Shown here: positions 8,220 to 15,613 of the stretch, piece by piece | Numbering within the stretch: position 1 is the first letter of the stretch | How the letters are laid out: the number at the start of each line of letters is the position of its first letter | NCBI GenBank assembly: GCA_030692055.1 | Contig: JAUYCY010000101.1 | Location: 1-57,512, forward strand | Direction: 5' to 3' | DNA: 57,512 bases | DNA from: Candidatus Omnitrophota bacterium | Lineage (GTDB): Bacteria; Omnitrophota; Koll11; Duberdicusellales; 4484-171 | Position numbers and translations under genes: made by a program | The notes under the pieces: generated by a model | Databases searched by the model: none | What the model was told of the DNA's origin: nothing | Seen by the model: the letters and a program-made list of their open reading frames with translations, nothing else

Positions 8220-8927
8220 ATGAAAAATAAATTTTTAGATATCAAAAGGTATCTACGCGAAATAAAAGTAGGTAGTTTCTTTTTTGGTGCTCTAGTTTTG
8301 CTTTTCATCACCCTCCTTTCGATGAGGGAATTATCTTTTTTTAGAAAAACACAAAATCTAATTGTTAAATTTGATTTTGCGGAAGGATTGCGTTCCTCTT
8401 CGCCTGTGCGATTCTGCGGTGTAGATATAGGAGAGGTTAAGGAGGTGGAGGTAAGACGCAAGGATGCAGATCAGCCTGTTGTTTACGTGCATATTAAGGT
8501 GGATAAGGATTCTCGCATTCCAAGAAACTCATGTTTTTTTATTAATGGTTTAAGCCTCTTTGGCGAAAAATATTTAGAAATACTTCCTCCCGAAAAGACA
8601 GAAGGCTATTTACAGGAAGGAGAAATTATAGATGGTAACTCTCCTACGCCTTTGTTTTATGTTATGAATAATGTTCATAAAACAATGAAAGAGGTAAACG
8701 AGTTCGTTAAAGACGGCAAAGTCAGAAAGTCTTTTGAAAATACTATCAGCAATGTTGAAAAAATAAGCGAAGACGTAAAGCAGCTGATGGAAGATGTAAG
8801 GAATAAAAAAGGAACTGTAGGTAGGCTATTTTATGACGAATCTTTATATGTCAAGACTGAAGAATTTATTGAAGAGTTAAAGAAAAATCCCTGGAAGTTA
8901 TTGCACAAACCAAAGGATGTAAGATAG
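8220..8927 (+). CDS. mlaD: MCE-domain lipid-transport protein, MlaD-like
   Basis: A 235-residue protein with one N-terminal membrane anchor (about residues 18-40, VGSFFFGALVLLFITLLSM) and an MCE domain (about 45-125, with VKFDFAEGLRSSSPVRFCGVDIGEVKEV, the classical start of the fold, and later INGLSLFGEKYLEI). The C-terminal third (about 145-230) is charged and predicted helical. MCE proteins form the periplasmic hexamer that shuttles phospholipid between membranes. SD aaggagg and ATG 8220. The stop (TAG) lies at the first bases of the next palindromic element. Confidence 0.88.
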   Translation: MKNKFLDIKRYLREIKVGSFFFGALVLLFITLLSMRELSFFRKTQNLIVKFDFAEGLRSSSPVRFCGVDIGEVKEVEVRRKDADQPVVYVHIKVDKDSRIPRNSCFFINGLSLFGEKYLEILPPEKTEGYLQEGEIIDGNSPTPLFYVMNNVHKTMKEVNEFVKDGKVRKSFENTISNVEKISEDVKQLMEDVRNKKGTVGRLFYDESLYVKTEEFIEELKKNPWKLLHKPKDVR

Positions 8928-9072
8928 CATAGCGCATGGCGCAGAGCGCATAGCGCATAGCGTTTAATACTATAAGGGATGAAAAGAAAGAGACTTAGAG
9001 ACCTAGAAAGATATAATAACTTAGTTAATGAATTCTTAATCTAACTCTATGCGCCATGCGCTATGCGCTGTG
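8928..9072. repeat. Palindromic element, cgcatagcgc family, enclosing a second mini-ORF
   Basis: The left arm 8928-8962 (CATAGCGCATGGCGCAGAGC and so on) and right arm about 9046-9072 (CTATGCGCCATGCGCTATGC) are complementary. The loop contains a 21-codon ORF (8979-9044) in the same position as in the copy at 131-292. The right arm ends about ten bases before the radA start. Confidence 0.85.
8979..9044 (+). pseudogene. Second loop mini-ORF, possible degenerate S23-like relic
   Basis: The ATG at 8979 follows 'ataaggg'. The 21 residues begin MKRKRLRDLE and end VNEFLI, with TAA at 9042-9044. The match to the first mini-ORF is limited to a basic start followed by (E/R)DLE at residues 7-10, and the same position between palindromic arms. 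On its own it would not be called. Confidence 0.25.
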
Positions 9073-9082
9073 CATTTATAAT

Positions 9083-10411
9083 ATGTTTTTTTGTTCCAAT
9101 TGTGGATACAAATCAGTAAAGTGGTTAGGCAAATGTCCTCTTTGTGAGGGGTGGGAAACTTTTGCACAAGAACAAGAGACCATAGCGGCAGATGTTGTTA
9201 GAGAAAAAGGCTCACCTAAACTTTTAAAGGACGTAGATCAACGGGATTACGAGAGAGTTTTTACGGGGATAGAGGAGTTTGATAGAGTTTTAGGAGGAGG
9301 CTTAGTTAAAGGAGAGATAATTCTGGTAGGCGGTGAACCAGGTGTTGGCAAGTCTACCCTTCTTTTAGAGGTTGCCGTAGCTCTTTCACGTAAATATAAG
9401 ATGCTTTATGTGAGCGCCGAGGAGTCACCGCAGCAATTAGTCTTACGAGCCAAAAGGCTCGAGAGCAACTTTGAGAATCTATATGTTTTAGGCGAAGATA
9501 ACGTTGAGAATGTTTATGCGTATATAAAAGAACAGGGATTTAAATTTATAGTCATCGACTCTATCCAGGTAGTTTATTCTACAAGACGCGAAGGTTCTAA
9601 GGGCAGTGTTTCTCAAATCAAAGGTTGCGCTGATTATCTTACGCAAATAGCTAAATCTTTGGGGGTGGTCATTTTTGTAGTTGGCCATGTAACAAAAGAA
9701 GGAGTGATAGCTGGGCCAAAGCTCCTAGAGCATATTGTTGATTGTGTTCTTTATTTTGAAGGAGAAATCCTTTCGAATTACCGAATATTACGGGCAACGA
9801 AAAATAGATTTGGTCCCACTGGAGACATAGCTGTCTTTGAGATGGTATCCAGCGGATTAAAAGAAGTTAAGAAAATAGCTGATATCTTTCTTCCTCATCA
9901 GCAACAAGCTATATCAGGAAGTTCCGTGGTTTGCATTATTGAGGGACTGAGGCCATTACTTATAGAGCTACAGTCTTTAGTGAGCAGAGCGAGTTTCGGC
10001 GTAGTGAGAAGAAGAAGCTTAGGGTTTGATTTCAATAGGTTTTCTCTTTTGGTTGCCATAATTGAAAAACGTATTAAGTTATCTTTGTCCAATGAAGATG
10101 TATTTTTAAATGTTGCCGGGGGGCTGCGAATAAATGACCCTGCAGCAGATTTAGGTGCGGTGATGGCGATAGTATCAAGCCATAAGGAAAAAGAGCTTTC
10201 TTTAAACAGTGTTTTTATGGGGGAAGTTGGTTTGGGGGGTGAGCTAAGAAGGGTAAATAACATTAATCTAAGACTAAAAGAAATAGAGCGGGCTAATTTT
10301 AAACGTTGTTTTATTCCAGAAGCCAATCTTAAGGAGGTAGATAAAAAATTTAGTTTCAGAATAGAGGGGTTTTCATCGTTAAAGGAAGTACTAGAGGAGG
10401 CGTGGAGGTAA
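9083..10411 (+). CDS. radA: DNA repair/branch-migration ATPase RadA (Sms)
   Basis: A 442-residue protein from ATG 9083. It has an N-terminal zinc finger (C4, C7, C18, C21 with the motif KWLGKCPLC), Walker A GGEPGVGKST (about 83), the RadA-specific KNRFG motif (about 240, ATKNRFGPTGD), and a C-terminal Lon-protease-like domain (about 290-442). RadA is a hexameric helicase that processes recombination intermediates. An earlier in-frame ATG (9056) lies inside the repeat and would add the repeat-encoded RYALCIYN, so I prefer 9083. As in Firmicutes it follows clpC (with the mla genes inserted) and precedes yacL. Confidence 0.95.
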   Translation: MFFCSNCGYKSVKWLGKCPLCEGWETFAQEQETIAADVVREKGSPKLLKDVDQRDYERVFTGIEEFDRVLGGGLVKGEIILVGGEPGVGKSTLLLEVAVALSRKYKMLYVSAEESPQQLVLRAKRLESNFENLYVLGEDNVENVYAYIKEQGFKFIVIDSIQVVYSTRREGSKGSVSQIKGCADYLTQIAKSLGVVIFVVGHVTKEGVIAGPKLLEHIVDCVLYFEGEILSNYRILRATKNRFGPTGDIAVFEMVSSGLKEVKKIADIFLPHQQQAISGSSVVCIIEGLRPLLIELQSLVSRASFGVVRRRSLGFDFNRFSLLVAIIEKRIKLSLSNEDVFLNVAGGLRINDPAADLGAVMAIVSSHKEKELSLNSVFMGEVGLGGELRRVNNINLRLKEIERANFKRCFIPEANLKEVDKKFSFRIEGFSSLKEVLEEAWR

Positions 10412-10413
10412 TT

Positions 10414-11403
10414 ATGAAGGGTTTATTTATTTTAAGAGCATTTTTTGTCTTTCTTTGCGTAGGGGCTGCTTTTCAATTAGGAGGAACCAATATTTTTCTT
10501 TCAACGTCATTGGGTTTATTTATTGGTTTAGTAGTGGTTTTTTTTGAGGCTTTTGCACGTAAGGTTTCGCTGAAAGGCCTTTCTTCTGCTGTATTTGGCA
10601 TAATTTTAGGTTTGCTTTTATCATGGATATTTCTCAATGCTTTAGAGTTTTTTGCTTTGCCTAAAGAAGTAGTAAGCACCGTCAAAGTGTTTGTTACTTT
10701 TACTTTTATATACCTTGGATTAACCCTCGGCATTAAAGGCAGGAACGAGTTTCATTTGATCATCCCATATGTTAAATTTAGACGACAGGATTTAAAGGAA
10801 GATCAGGTAGTCATAGACACAAGCATAATTATTGATGGCAGGATTTTAGATATAGTAAAAACAGGATTCTTGGAAGCAAGATTTATCATCGCGCGTTTCA
10901 TTCTTAACGAGCTGCAAGCGTTAGCTGATTCTACTGAACATATTAAACGTCAGAAAGGTAAACGCGGTATAGAAGTTTTGCATTTACTAAAAAAAGAGAC
11001 AAATATTGAGGTTGAAATTTATAATGAAGATATTGAAGGCCTAAACAGCGTTGATGAGAAAATCGTAAGATTAGCGCAAACATTAGATGCTAAGATTTTA
11101 ACTACAGACTATAATTTGAATCGAATTGCGCAGCTACAGGGTGTCAAGGTATTAAACATCAATGATCTTGTCAATGCTTTGAAGCCGACTTTTGTCGCCG
11201 GAGAGCGGTTCCAAATAAAATTAATCAAAGAAGGGAAAGAGCATAACCAAGCAATAGGTTATTTGGAAGATGGAACAATGGTTGTGGTGGAAAACGCCAA
11301 ATGGCTTATCGGAAAAATTGTAGAGATAGAGGTTACTTCAGTATTGCAAAGCCCTAGCGGCAGAATAGTTTTTACTAAACTTACTGGCCATGAAAAAGGT
11401 TAA
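10414..11403 (+). CDS. Membrane-anchored PIN/TRAM-domain protein, YacL type
   Basis: A 329-residue protein with four N-terminal hydrophobic segments (about 1-110), a PIN ribonuclease-like domain (about 125-240; acidic residues in VIDTSIIIDGR, ELQALAD and ILTTDYNLN) and a C-terminal TRAM domain (about 262-325, starting PTFVAGERFQIKLIKEGKE). This is the layout of Bacillus YacL, which lies between radA/disA and ispD just as here. The cellular substrate is not established. Translation starts at ATG 10414, with ggaggcgtggaggtaatt upstream; the ribosome binding site overlaps the end of radA. Confidence 0.88.
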   Translation: MKGLFILRAFFVFLCVGAAFQLGGTNIFLSTSLGLFIGLVVVFFEAFARKVSLKGLSSAVFGIILGLLLSWIFLNALEFFALPKEVVSTVKVFVTFTFIYLGLTLGIKGRNEFHLIIPYVKFRRQDLKEDQVVIDTSIIIDGRILDIVKTGFLEARFIIARFILNELQALADSTEHIKRQKGKRGIEVLHLLKKETNIEVEIYNEDIEGLNSVDEKIVRLAQTLDAKILTTDYNLNRIAQLQGVKVLNINDLVNALKPTFVAGERFQIKLIKEGKEHNQAIGYLEDGTMVVVENAKWLIGKIVEIEVTSVLQSPSGRIVFTKLTGHEKG

Positions 11404-11430
11404 ATATTCATAGTTCCGATGCTATTTAGC

Positions 11431-11743
11431 TTGAACCCAAAATTTGCATTAGAAACGCAGAAGCTTTGTAACTTGCTTAAACTGTTGCTATTACAATAAA
11501 TAGGTCCGCACCAAAAAGGTGCAGGCAAATTTTGCCTACGGCAGCCCTAATTTTACAAAAAAAGGCAGACTGGTTTATCCAAAAGTTTGTAATGTAACTC
11601 TTTTGTTTTGCTCAAAAAGCATATTCTATCAGTAAAATTAGGGCTGGGTTACCCAGCCCTTTATTTCTACGAATGAGAAACCCTCTATGAGAATAAAGGG
11701 CTGCCCTTCGGGCAAATTTTTCTAATGAAAAATTTGGGTTGAA
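11431..11743. repeat. MITE-like element with 24-bp terminal inverted repeats
   Basis: Bases 11431-11454 and 11720-11743 are inverted repeats that match at 21 of 24 positions (left end ttgaacccaaaatttgc). Inside are an inverted pair GCAGCCCTAATTTTAC / GTAAAATTAGGGCTG (about 11538-11553 and 11631-11645), a perfect palindrome GGGCTGGGTTACCCAGCCC (about 11641-11659) followed by tttattt, and a TGCCCTTCGGGCA hairpin (about 11702-11714). No ORF of note lies in this 363-base gap. The GGGCTGGG palindrome with its T-rich tail could double as a terminator. Confidence 0.65.
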
Positions 11744-11766
11744 CGTTGAACATTTAACTCTGAACT

Positions 11767-12450
11767 ATGAAAAATACTTCTTTTAAAGTTGGGGTTGTTG
11801 TAGTTTGTGCCGGCAAAGGCAAAAGACTTGGCCGAAAAGTCGACAAGGCAATCCTAAACCTAAAGGGAAAGCCCCTCTTTTACCATACTTTTAAAACTTT
11901 CCAAAACATAAAAGAGATAAAAGAAATTGTTCTTGTTTTAAGAAGAAAGCACTTTAATTTAGCAAAAAGATTGATTAAAGATAAAAGAGTTAAACTCGCA
12001 AAAGGCGGCTACGAGAGGAAAGATTCGGTATATAATGGTTTATCAGTTTTAAATAAAAGTATAGATTACGTACTCATTCATGACGGCGCAAGGCCGTTTG
12101 TGGATAAAAAAATAATAAGGCGTTTGTTAAGAGAACTCAAAAAATATCCGGCAGTAATTTGTGGAATCAGACCAAAGGATACCGTAAAATTGATAAATGG
12201 AAAATTTATCAAGAAAACACTAGACAGGGAAAAGCTTTTTCTTGTGCAGACTCCTCAGGGTTTTAAGAAAGTTTTGCTTTTAAAGGCATATAGTAAATTA
12301 AAAAACAGAAAAGTTTTTGATGATGCGCAAGTTCTAGAACTGGTAGGCGAGAAAGTAAAGATTGTTGAGGGTGAGGCTTCCAACATTAAAATAACATATC
12401 CGCAAGATATTTTATTGGCAAAAGCCATCTTGCAGGCAAAAGGCGCATAG
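11767..12450 (+). CDS. ispD: 2-C-methyl-D-erythritol 4-phosphate cytidylyltransferase
   Basis: A 227-residue nucleotidyltransferase. It opens with VVVCAGKGKRLG, the CTP-binding loop, and has the family motifs VLIHDGARPFVDKKII (about 98-113), RPKDTVKLI and LVQTPQGFK. IspD makes CDP-methylerythritol in the MEP isoprenoid pathway; ispF follows. The last codons GGC-GCA-TAG are also the first bases of the next palindromic repeat, so the repeat supplies the stop codon. The protein is unusually lysine/isoleucine rich, in keeping with the AT-rich genome. Confidence 0.93.
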   Translation: MKNTSFKVGVVVVCAGKGKRLGRKVDKAILNLKGKPLFYHTFKTFQNIKEIKEIVLVLRRKHFNLAKRLIKDKRVKLAKGGYERKDSVYNGLSVLNKSIDYVLIHDGARPFVDKKIIRRLLRELKKYPAVICGIRPKDTVKLINGKFIKKTLDREKLFLVQTPQGFKKVLLLKAYSKLKNRKVFDDAQVLELVGEKVKIVEGEASNIKITYPQDILLAKAILQAKGA

Positions 12451-12515
12451 AGCATAGCGTAAAATACTTTGATAGTATAAATGGTATTTTGCTATGCGCT
12501 TTGCGCTATACATTA
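12438..12515. repeat. Palindromic element, cgcatagcgc family (short loop)
   Basis: The left arm (GGCGCATAGAGCATAGCG) overlaps the last codons of ispD and the right arm is GCTATGCGCTTTGCGCTATA. The loop has about 30 bases and no ORF. The ispF start lies 17 bases after it. Confidence 0.8.
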
Positions 12516-12531
12516 CCTTATATTGAAATAT

Positions 12532-13005
12532 ATGGTGAATTATAGGATTGGTTTAGGATTTGATGTGCACCGTTTTTCTAAGAAAAATAAGCCTTTAGTT
12601 TTAGGTGCAATGAAAATCTCCCGCAGTTTTGGATTAGAGGCTGTATCTGATGGAGATGTTTTGCTACATGCAATCACCGATGCTTTGTGCGGAGCTTGCT
12701 CATTGGGTGATATCGGCGATTATTTCCCTCCCTCTAAGAAATATGAGGGGATAGATAGTAAAGAAATTGCTAAATTCATTTTGCATAAATTAGGAAAAAA
12801 ATTTAAAATTGCAAATATTGATATAACTATAGTTGCCGAGAAACCAAAACTTTTCCCACATAAAAAAGATATTTTAAAGTCTTTAAAAAGTATCTTTCGT
12901 ATCCGAAACATTAATGTAAAAATAAAGTCTAAAGAAGGATTAAATATTTTAGGCGGCAAAGATGCCATAAGTTGTTTTGCTATTGCCTTGGTAAGAAGGA
13001 TATAG
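12532..13005 (+). CDS. ispF: 2-C-methyl-D-erythritol 2,4-cyclodiphosphate synthase
   Basis: A 157-residue trimeric zinc enzyme of the MEP pathway. The metal ligands are visible in GFDVHRF (D and H) and the HAITDALCGA block; SLGDIGDYFP and KSKEGLN follow as expected, and the protein ends with the standard CFAIALV. ATG 12532 is chosen because homologues begin MxYRIGxGFDVH; an upstream in-frame ATG (12481) falls in the repeat. In many bacteria ispD and ispF are adjacent or fused, as nearly here. Confidence 0.94.
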   Translation: MVNYRIGLGFDVHRFSKKNKPLVLGAMKISRSFGLEAVSDGDVLLHAITDALCGACSLGDIGDYFPPSKKYEGIDSKEIAKFILHKLGKKFKIANIDITIVAEKPKLFPHKKDILKSLKSIFRIRNINVKIKSKEGLNILGGKDAISCFAIALVRRI

Positions 13006-13009
13006 CCGT

Positions 13010-13080
13010 AACACGTATCACGCCACATTTTTAGAACAGCAAAAACGTGTTACTTGTTACGTGAGACGTGATACTAAAAT
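13010..13080. repeat. Small inverted repeat between ispF and cysS
   Basis: GTAACACGTATCACG near 13011 and CGTGATAC near 13068, with CGTGTTAC in between, form a fold-back of about 70 bases. It fills the gap; no gene or terminator tail is visible. Confidence 0.5.
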
Positions 13081-13086
13081 AATAGT

Positions 13087-13782
13087 ATGTTAAGAATATA
13101 TAACACCTTAACCAGAAAAAAAGAAGACTTTGTTTCTCAAAATCCTCCGCAAGTAAATATGTATACTTGCGGCGTGACGGTTTATGATGATTGTCATATC
13201 GGGCACGCCAGGAGTCTTTATATTTTTGACGTAATGAGAAGATATCTAAAATACCGCGGTTTTGACGTGGAATTTGTGCGTAATATCACCGATATCGACG
13301 ATAAAATTATTAATCGTGCCAACGAGTTGAAGGTTGATTGGCAGGAATTAGTTAAGAAATATATTGATAGGTATTATGAAGATTTAAAAGCGCTTGGAAT
13401 TGAGAAAGCAGATTCTGAACCGCGCGCTACAGAGAATATTCCTGATATGATTAAGTATATAACAGCGCTTATTGAAAAAGGTTATGCCTATGTTATAGAT
13501 AGCGGAATATATTTTAGCGTGCGTAAATTTAAGGAATACGGAAAATTATCTGGTCAAAGTATCGAGCAAATGTTAAGCGGGGTAAGGATCAAGCGGGATG
13601 AGAATAAGCTTGATCCATTAGATTTTGCTCTATGGAAGAAATCAGAACCTAATGAACCAAAGTGGGAAGCTGTCTTAGAAATAGAAGTTTCAGATGAAGA
13701 ATATGAAAAATTAATTAAGAAAGCCATTCAGGATAATGACGAAGATTTTCTCAAATTAAATAAAATAAATAAAAGCCAATGA
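13087..13782 (+). CDS. cysS: Cysteinyl-tRNA synthetase, N-terminal fragment (fractured gene)
   Basis: 231 codons. Residues 1-194 are ordinary CysRS: the first zinc ligand in YTCGVTVYDDCHIGHARS, the HIGH motif, NITDIDDKIINRA, and LDPLDFALWKKSEPNEPKW. Just where the family has a conserved W(D/E)SPWG-KGRPGWH block, the sequence changes at about 13669 to 37 codons of unrelated acidic/lysine-rich protein and stops at TGA 13780-13782. The rest of CysRS resumes at about 14729 in the third ORF. The fragment lacks the remaining zinc ligands and KMSKS, so it can work only if joined to, or assembled with, the other part. TGA overlaps the start of the next ORF (ATGA). Confidence 0.85.
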   Translation: MLRIYNTLTRKKEDFVSQNPPQVNMYTCGVTVYDDCHIGHARSLYIFDVMRRYLKYRGFDVEFVRNITDIDDKIINRANELKVDWQELVKKYIDRYYEDLKALGIEKADSEPRATENIPDMIKYITALIEKGYAYVIDSGIYFSVRKFKEYGKLSGQSIEQMLSGVRIKRDENKLDPLDFALWKKSEPNEPKWEAVLEIEVSDEEYEKLIKKAIQDNDEDFLKLNKINKSQ

Positions 13783-14705
13783 AAAGAATAGTTTTATGCA
13801 AAGGCGGTTGCGGAAGCAGGGCAATTTATAAAGGTTGGTGCAATATAAAATGGAAGAAAGGAAATAGGGTTTGTGTAACATGTCCAGAGCTTGAGAAGAA
13901 AAGAATAAAAGCTATTTCTACTTTTCGGATTAAAGAAGCAAAGTTGGGTTTAAACCCTATGCAGAATCCGATGATATGTAGAAAGAATCACTCAATAACA
14001 AGAAACATAAAATCATCACAAACTCTTAGAAAACTTGGAGAATTAAAACTTTTACCGCAACAAACAGAGTCAAGAGAGCTTCATGGCAGACGGTTAGCAA
14101 GAGTCAGGAAAGCCTTAAGAAGGTTATCGAAAGAAGGGAAATTAAATCATCAGATAGAATCAAAGGCGAATAAAAAGAGAAGACACCAGAAAATTAAACA
14201 AACATTAAAAAGATTGGCTGAAGAAAGAAAATTACCCAACCAGAATCTTAGCAAAGAGGAGAAGGCAAAATTTAGTAAAAAATTATCTCAAATATTAAGG
14301 AGAAAATTTAAAAAAGGAGAAATTAAGCTTAATGATTGGGGCAAGAGTCATAGATATAAAAGTTTGCGGAATGGAAAAGTAAAGTTTCGTTCTAAATGGG
14401 AAAGAGAAGTAGCCAGATTTCTAGATGGACGCGGCATCAATTGGAAATACGAAGCTTTAACAATTCCCTATTACGATAAAGAGAGGAGGTTATTTAGGAA
14501 TACGATCCCAGATTTTTATATTCCCGATTTTAATCTATTTATCGAAGTAAAAGGAAATGGGGAAATTGGAAATCAAAATACACAGGATAAACTAAACGGC
14601 GTTAGGCGGCAAGGGTATAAAATAATGCTTTTTGGCAAAAAACAAATAAAGATTTTAAGAGAAGATCCTGTAAAAATATTTTTGGCAATAAAAGAATTAA
14701 TGTGA
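13779..14705 (+). CDS. Homing-endonuclease-like protein: Cys-rich N-terminus, helical repeats, PD-(D/E)XK/Vsr-like nuclease
   Basis: A 308-residue basic protein inserted inside cysS. It has a Cys-rich start (CKGGCGSRAIYKGWC, then CVTCP) that could bind zinc; then four spaced copies of an RLxxEGKL-type helix (near 85, 112, 141 and 166), which resemble NUMOD3 DNA-binding repeats of mobile endonucleases; then a nuclease domain (about 200-305) with an early glutamate in FRSKWEREVARFL, IPDFYIPDF and IEVKG, the PD-x(n)-ExK pattern. This matches in outline the Vsr-like endonucleases reported between halves of split-intein 'fractured genes', though no intein halves are seen here. Start and stop overlap both cysS pieces by 4 bases. 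Family assignment is from motifs only. Confidence 0.75.
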   Translation: MKRIVLCKGGCGSRAIYKGWCNIKWKKGNRVCVTCPELEKKRIKAISTFRIKEAKLGLNPMQNPMICRKNHSITRNIKSSQTLRKLGELKLLPQQTESRELHGRRLARVRKALRRLSKEGKLNHQIESKANKKRRHQKIKQTLKRLAEERKLPNQNLSKEEKAKFSKKLSQILRRKFKKGEIKLNDWGKSHRYKSLRNGKVKFRSKWEREVARFLDGRGINWKYEALTIPYYDKERRLFRNTIPDFYIPDFNLFIEVKGNGEIGNQNTQDKLNGVRRQGYKIMLFGKKQIKILREDPVKIFLAIKELM

Positions 14706-15613
14706 AAAAGATTAAGATAAAAATAAGCGGTCGTCCTGGCTGGCATATTGAGTGTTCGGTGATGAGCCAGAAATTCTTAAAAACCGATACCCTTGACATA
14801 CACGCTGGGGGCAGAGATTTAGTTTTTCCGCATCATGAGAATGAAATCGCTCAAGCAGAGGCTCTAACCGGTAAACTTTTTGCCAAATATTGGATGCATC
14901 ACGGACTTTTAACTATCAACGGTCAAAAAATGTCAAAGTCTTTAGGGAATTTTATAACGATTAAAGATTTTATAGTTAAGCATAAATATACGGATATTTT
15001 AAAAATATTTTTTTTATCGGCGCACTATTCTCAGCCTATAGATTACAATGAAAAAAGGATAACTGAAGCTAAGCAGGCATTGGAGAGAATTTTACTTTTA
15101 TTGGACAAGATAGGGAAGATAAAGCAGAAACTAAAAGCTAAAGGTCAACGGCAAAAACACAAAGAAATAGAGGATATTAAGACAAGATTTATAGAGGCTA
15201 TGGATGATGATTTTAATGCACCACGCGGATTAGCTTCAATATTTGAATTGGTAAATGTACTAAATAAAAACATTGATGATTTAGATTTTATTTTGGCAGG
15301 CGCAACTACCCTTAAAGAGTTATTATCGATTTTTGGTATAATATCGGAAACGAGCCGAAGCAACAAGATATTCAAAAATATTAAAAATATATTTGAACCT
15401 CTTCCAAAGCTATTAAGTGACGACAAAGGATCTGATATGGTTGAGAGTATTGTTGATGAACGTTACATTGAAGAAATGATTGCCAAAAGAAATGAGGCGC
15501 GGCGGACTAAAGACTATTCTTTGGCAGATAAAATAAGAAAAGAATTAGAGCAGAAAGATATTATATTAGAAGATGCGAAAGATGGCGCTACAACATGGCG
15601 AAAAAAACTATGA
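14702..15613 (+). CDS. cysS: Cysteinyl-tRNA synthetase, C-terminal fragment (fractured gene)
   Basis: It starts at GTG 14702, which overlaps the previous stop. After nine non-native residues (KKIKIKIS), CysRS resumes at GRPGWHIECSVM, carrying the second zinc Cys, then FPHHENEIAQ (zinc His/Glu), WMHHG and the KMSKSLGNF signature, the anticodon-binding helical region and the end LEDAKDGATTWR. The conserved SPWGK segment that should link it to the first fragment is missing from both pieces. Catalytic parts are intact and show no stop or frameshift, so the piece is under selection or the insertion is recent. Confidence 0.85.
   Translation: MKKIKIKISGRPGWHIECSVMSQKFLKTDTLDIHAGGRDLVFPHHENEIAQAEALTGKLFAKYWMHHGLLTINGQKMSKSLGNFITIKDFIVKHKYTDILKIFFLSAHYSQPIDYNEKRITEAKQALERILLLLDKIGKIKQKLKAKGQRQKHKEIEDIKTRFIEAMDDDFNAPRGLASIFELVNVLNKNIDDLDFILAGATTLKELLSIFGIISETSRSNKIFKNIKNIFEPLPKLLSDDKGSDMVESIVDERYIEEMIAKRNEARRTKDYSLADKIRKELEQKDIILEDAKDGATTWRKKL

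Noticed and set aside
13669..14728. Group I or group II intron in cysS
   Set aside because: The inserted DNA is almost wholly coding, with only about 24 bases between the endonuclease stop and the resumed CysRS. There is no room for a 3' intron core, and exact removal would still lack the SPWGK codons.
13669..14728. Split intein in cysS
   Set aside because: The foreign extensions are only 37 and 9 residues, have no Cys/Ser start block, no TxxH block and no HN at the end.
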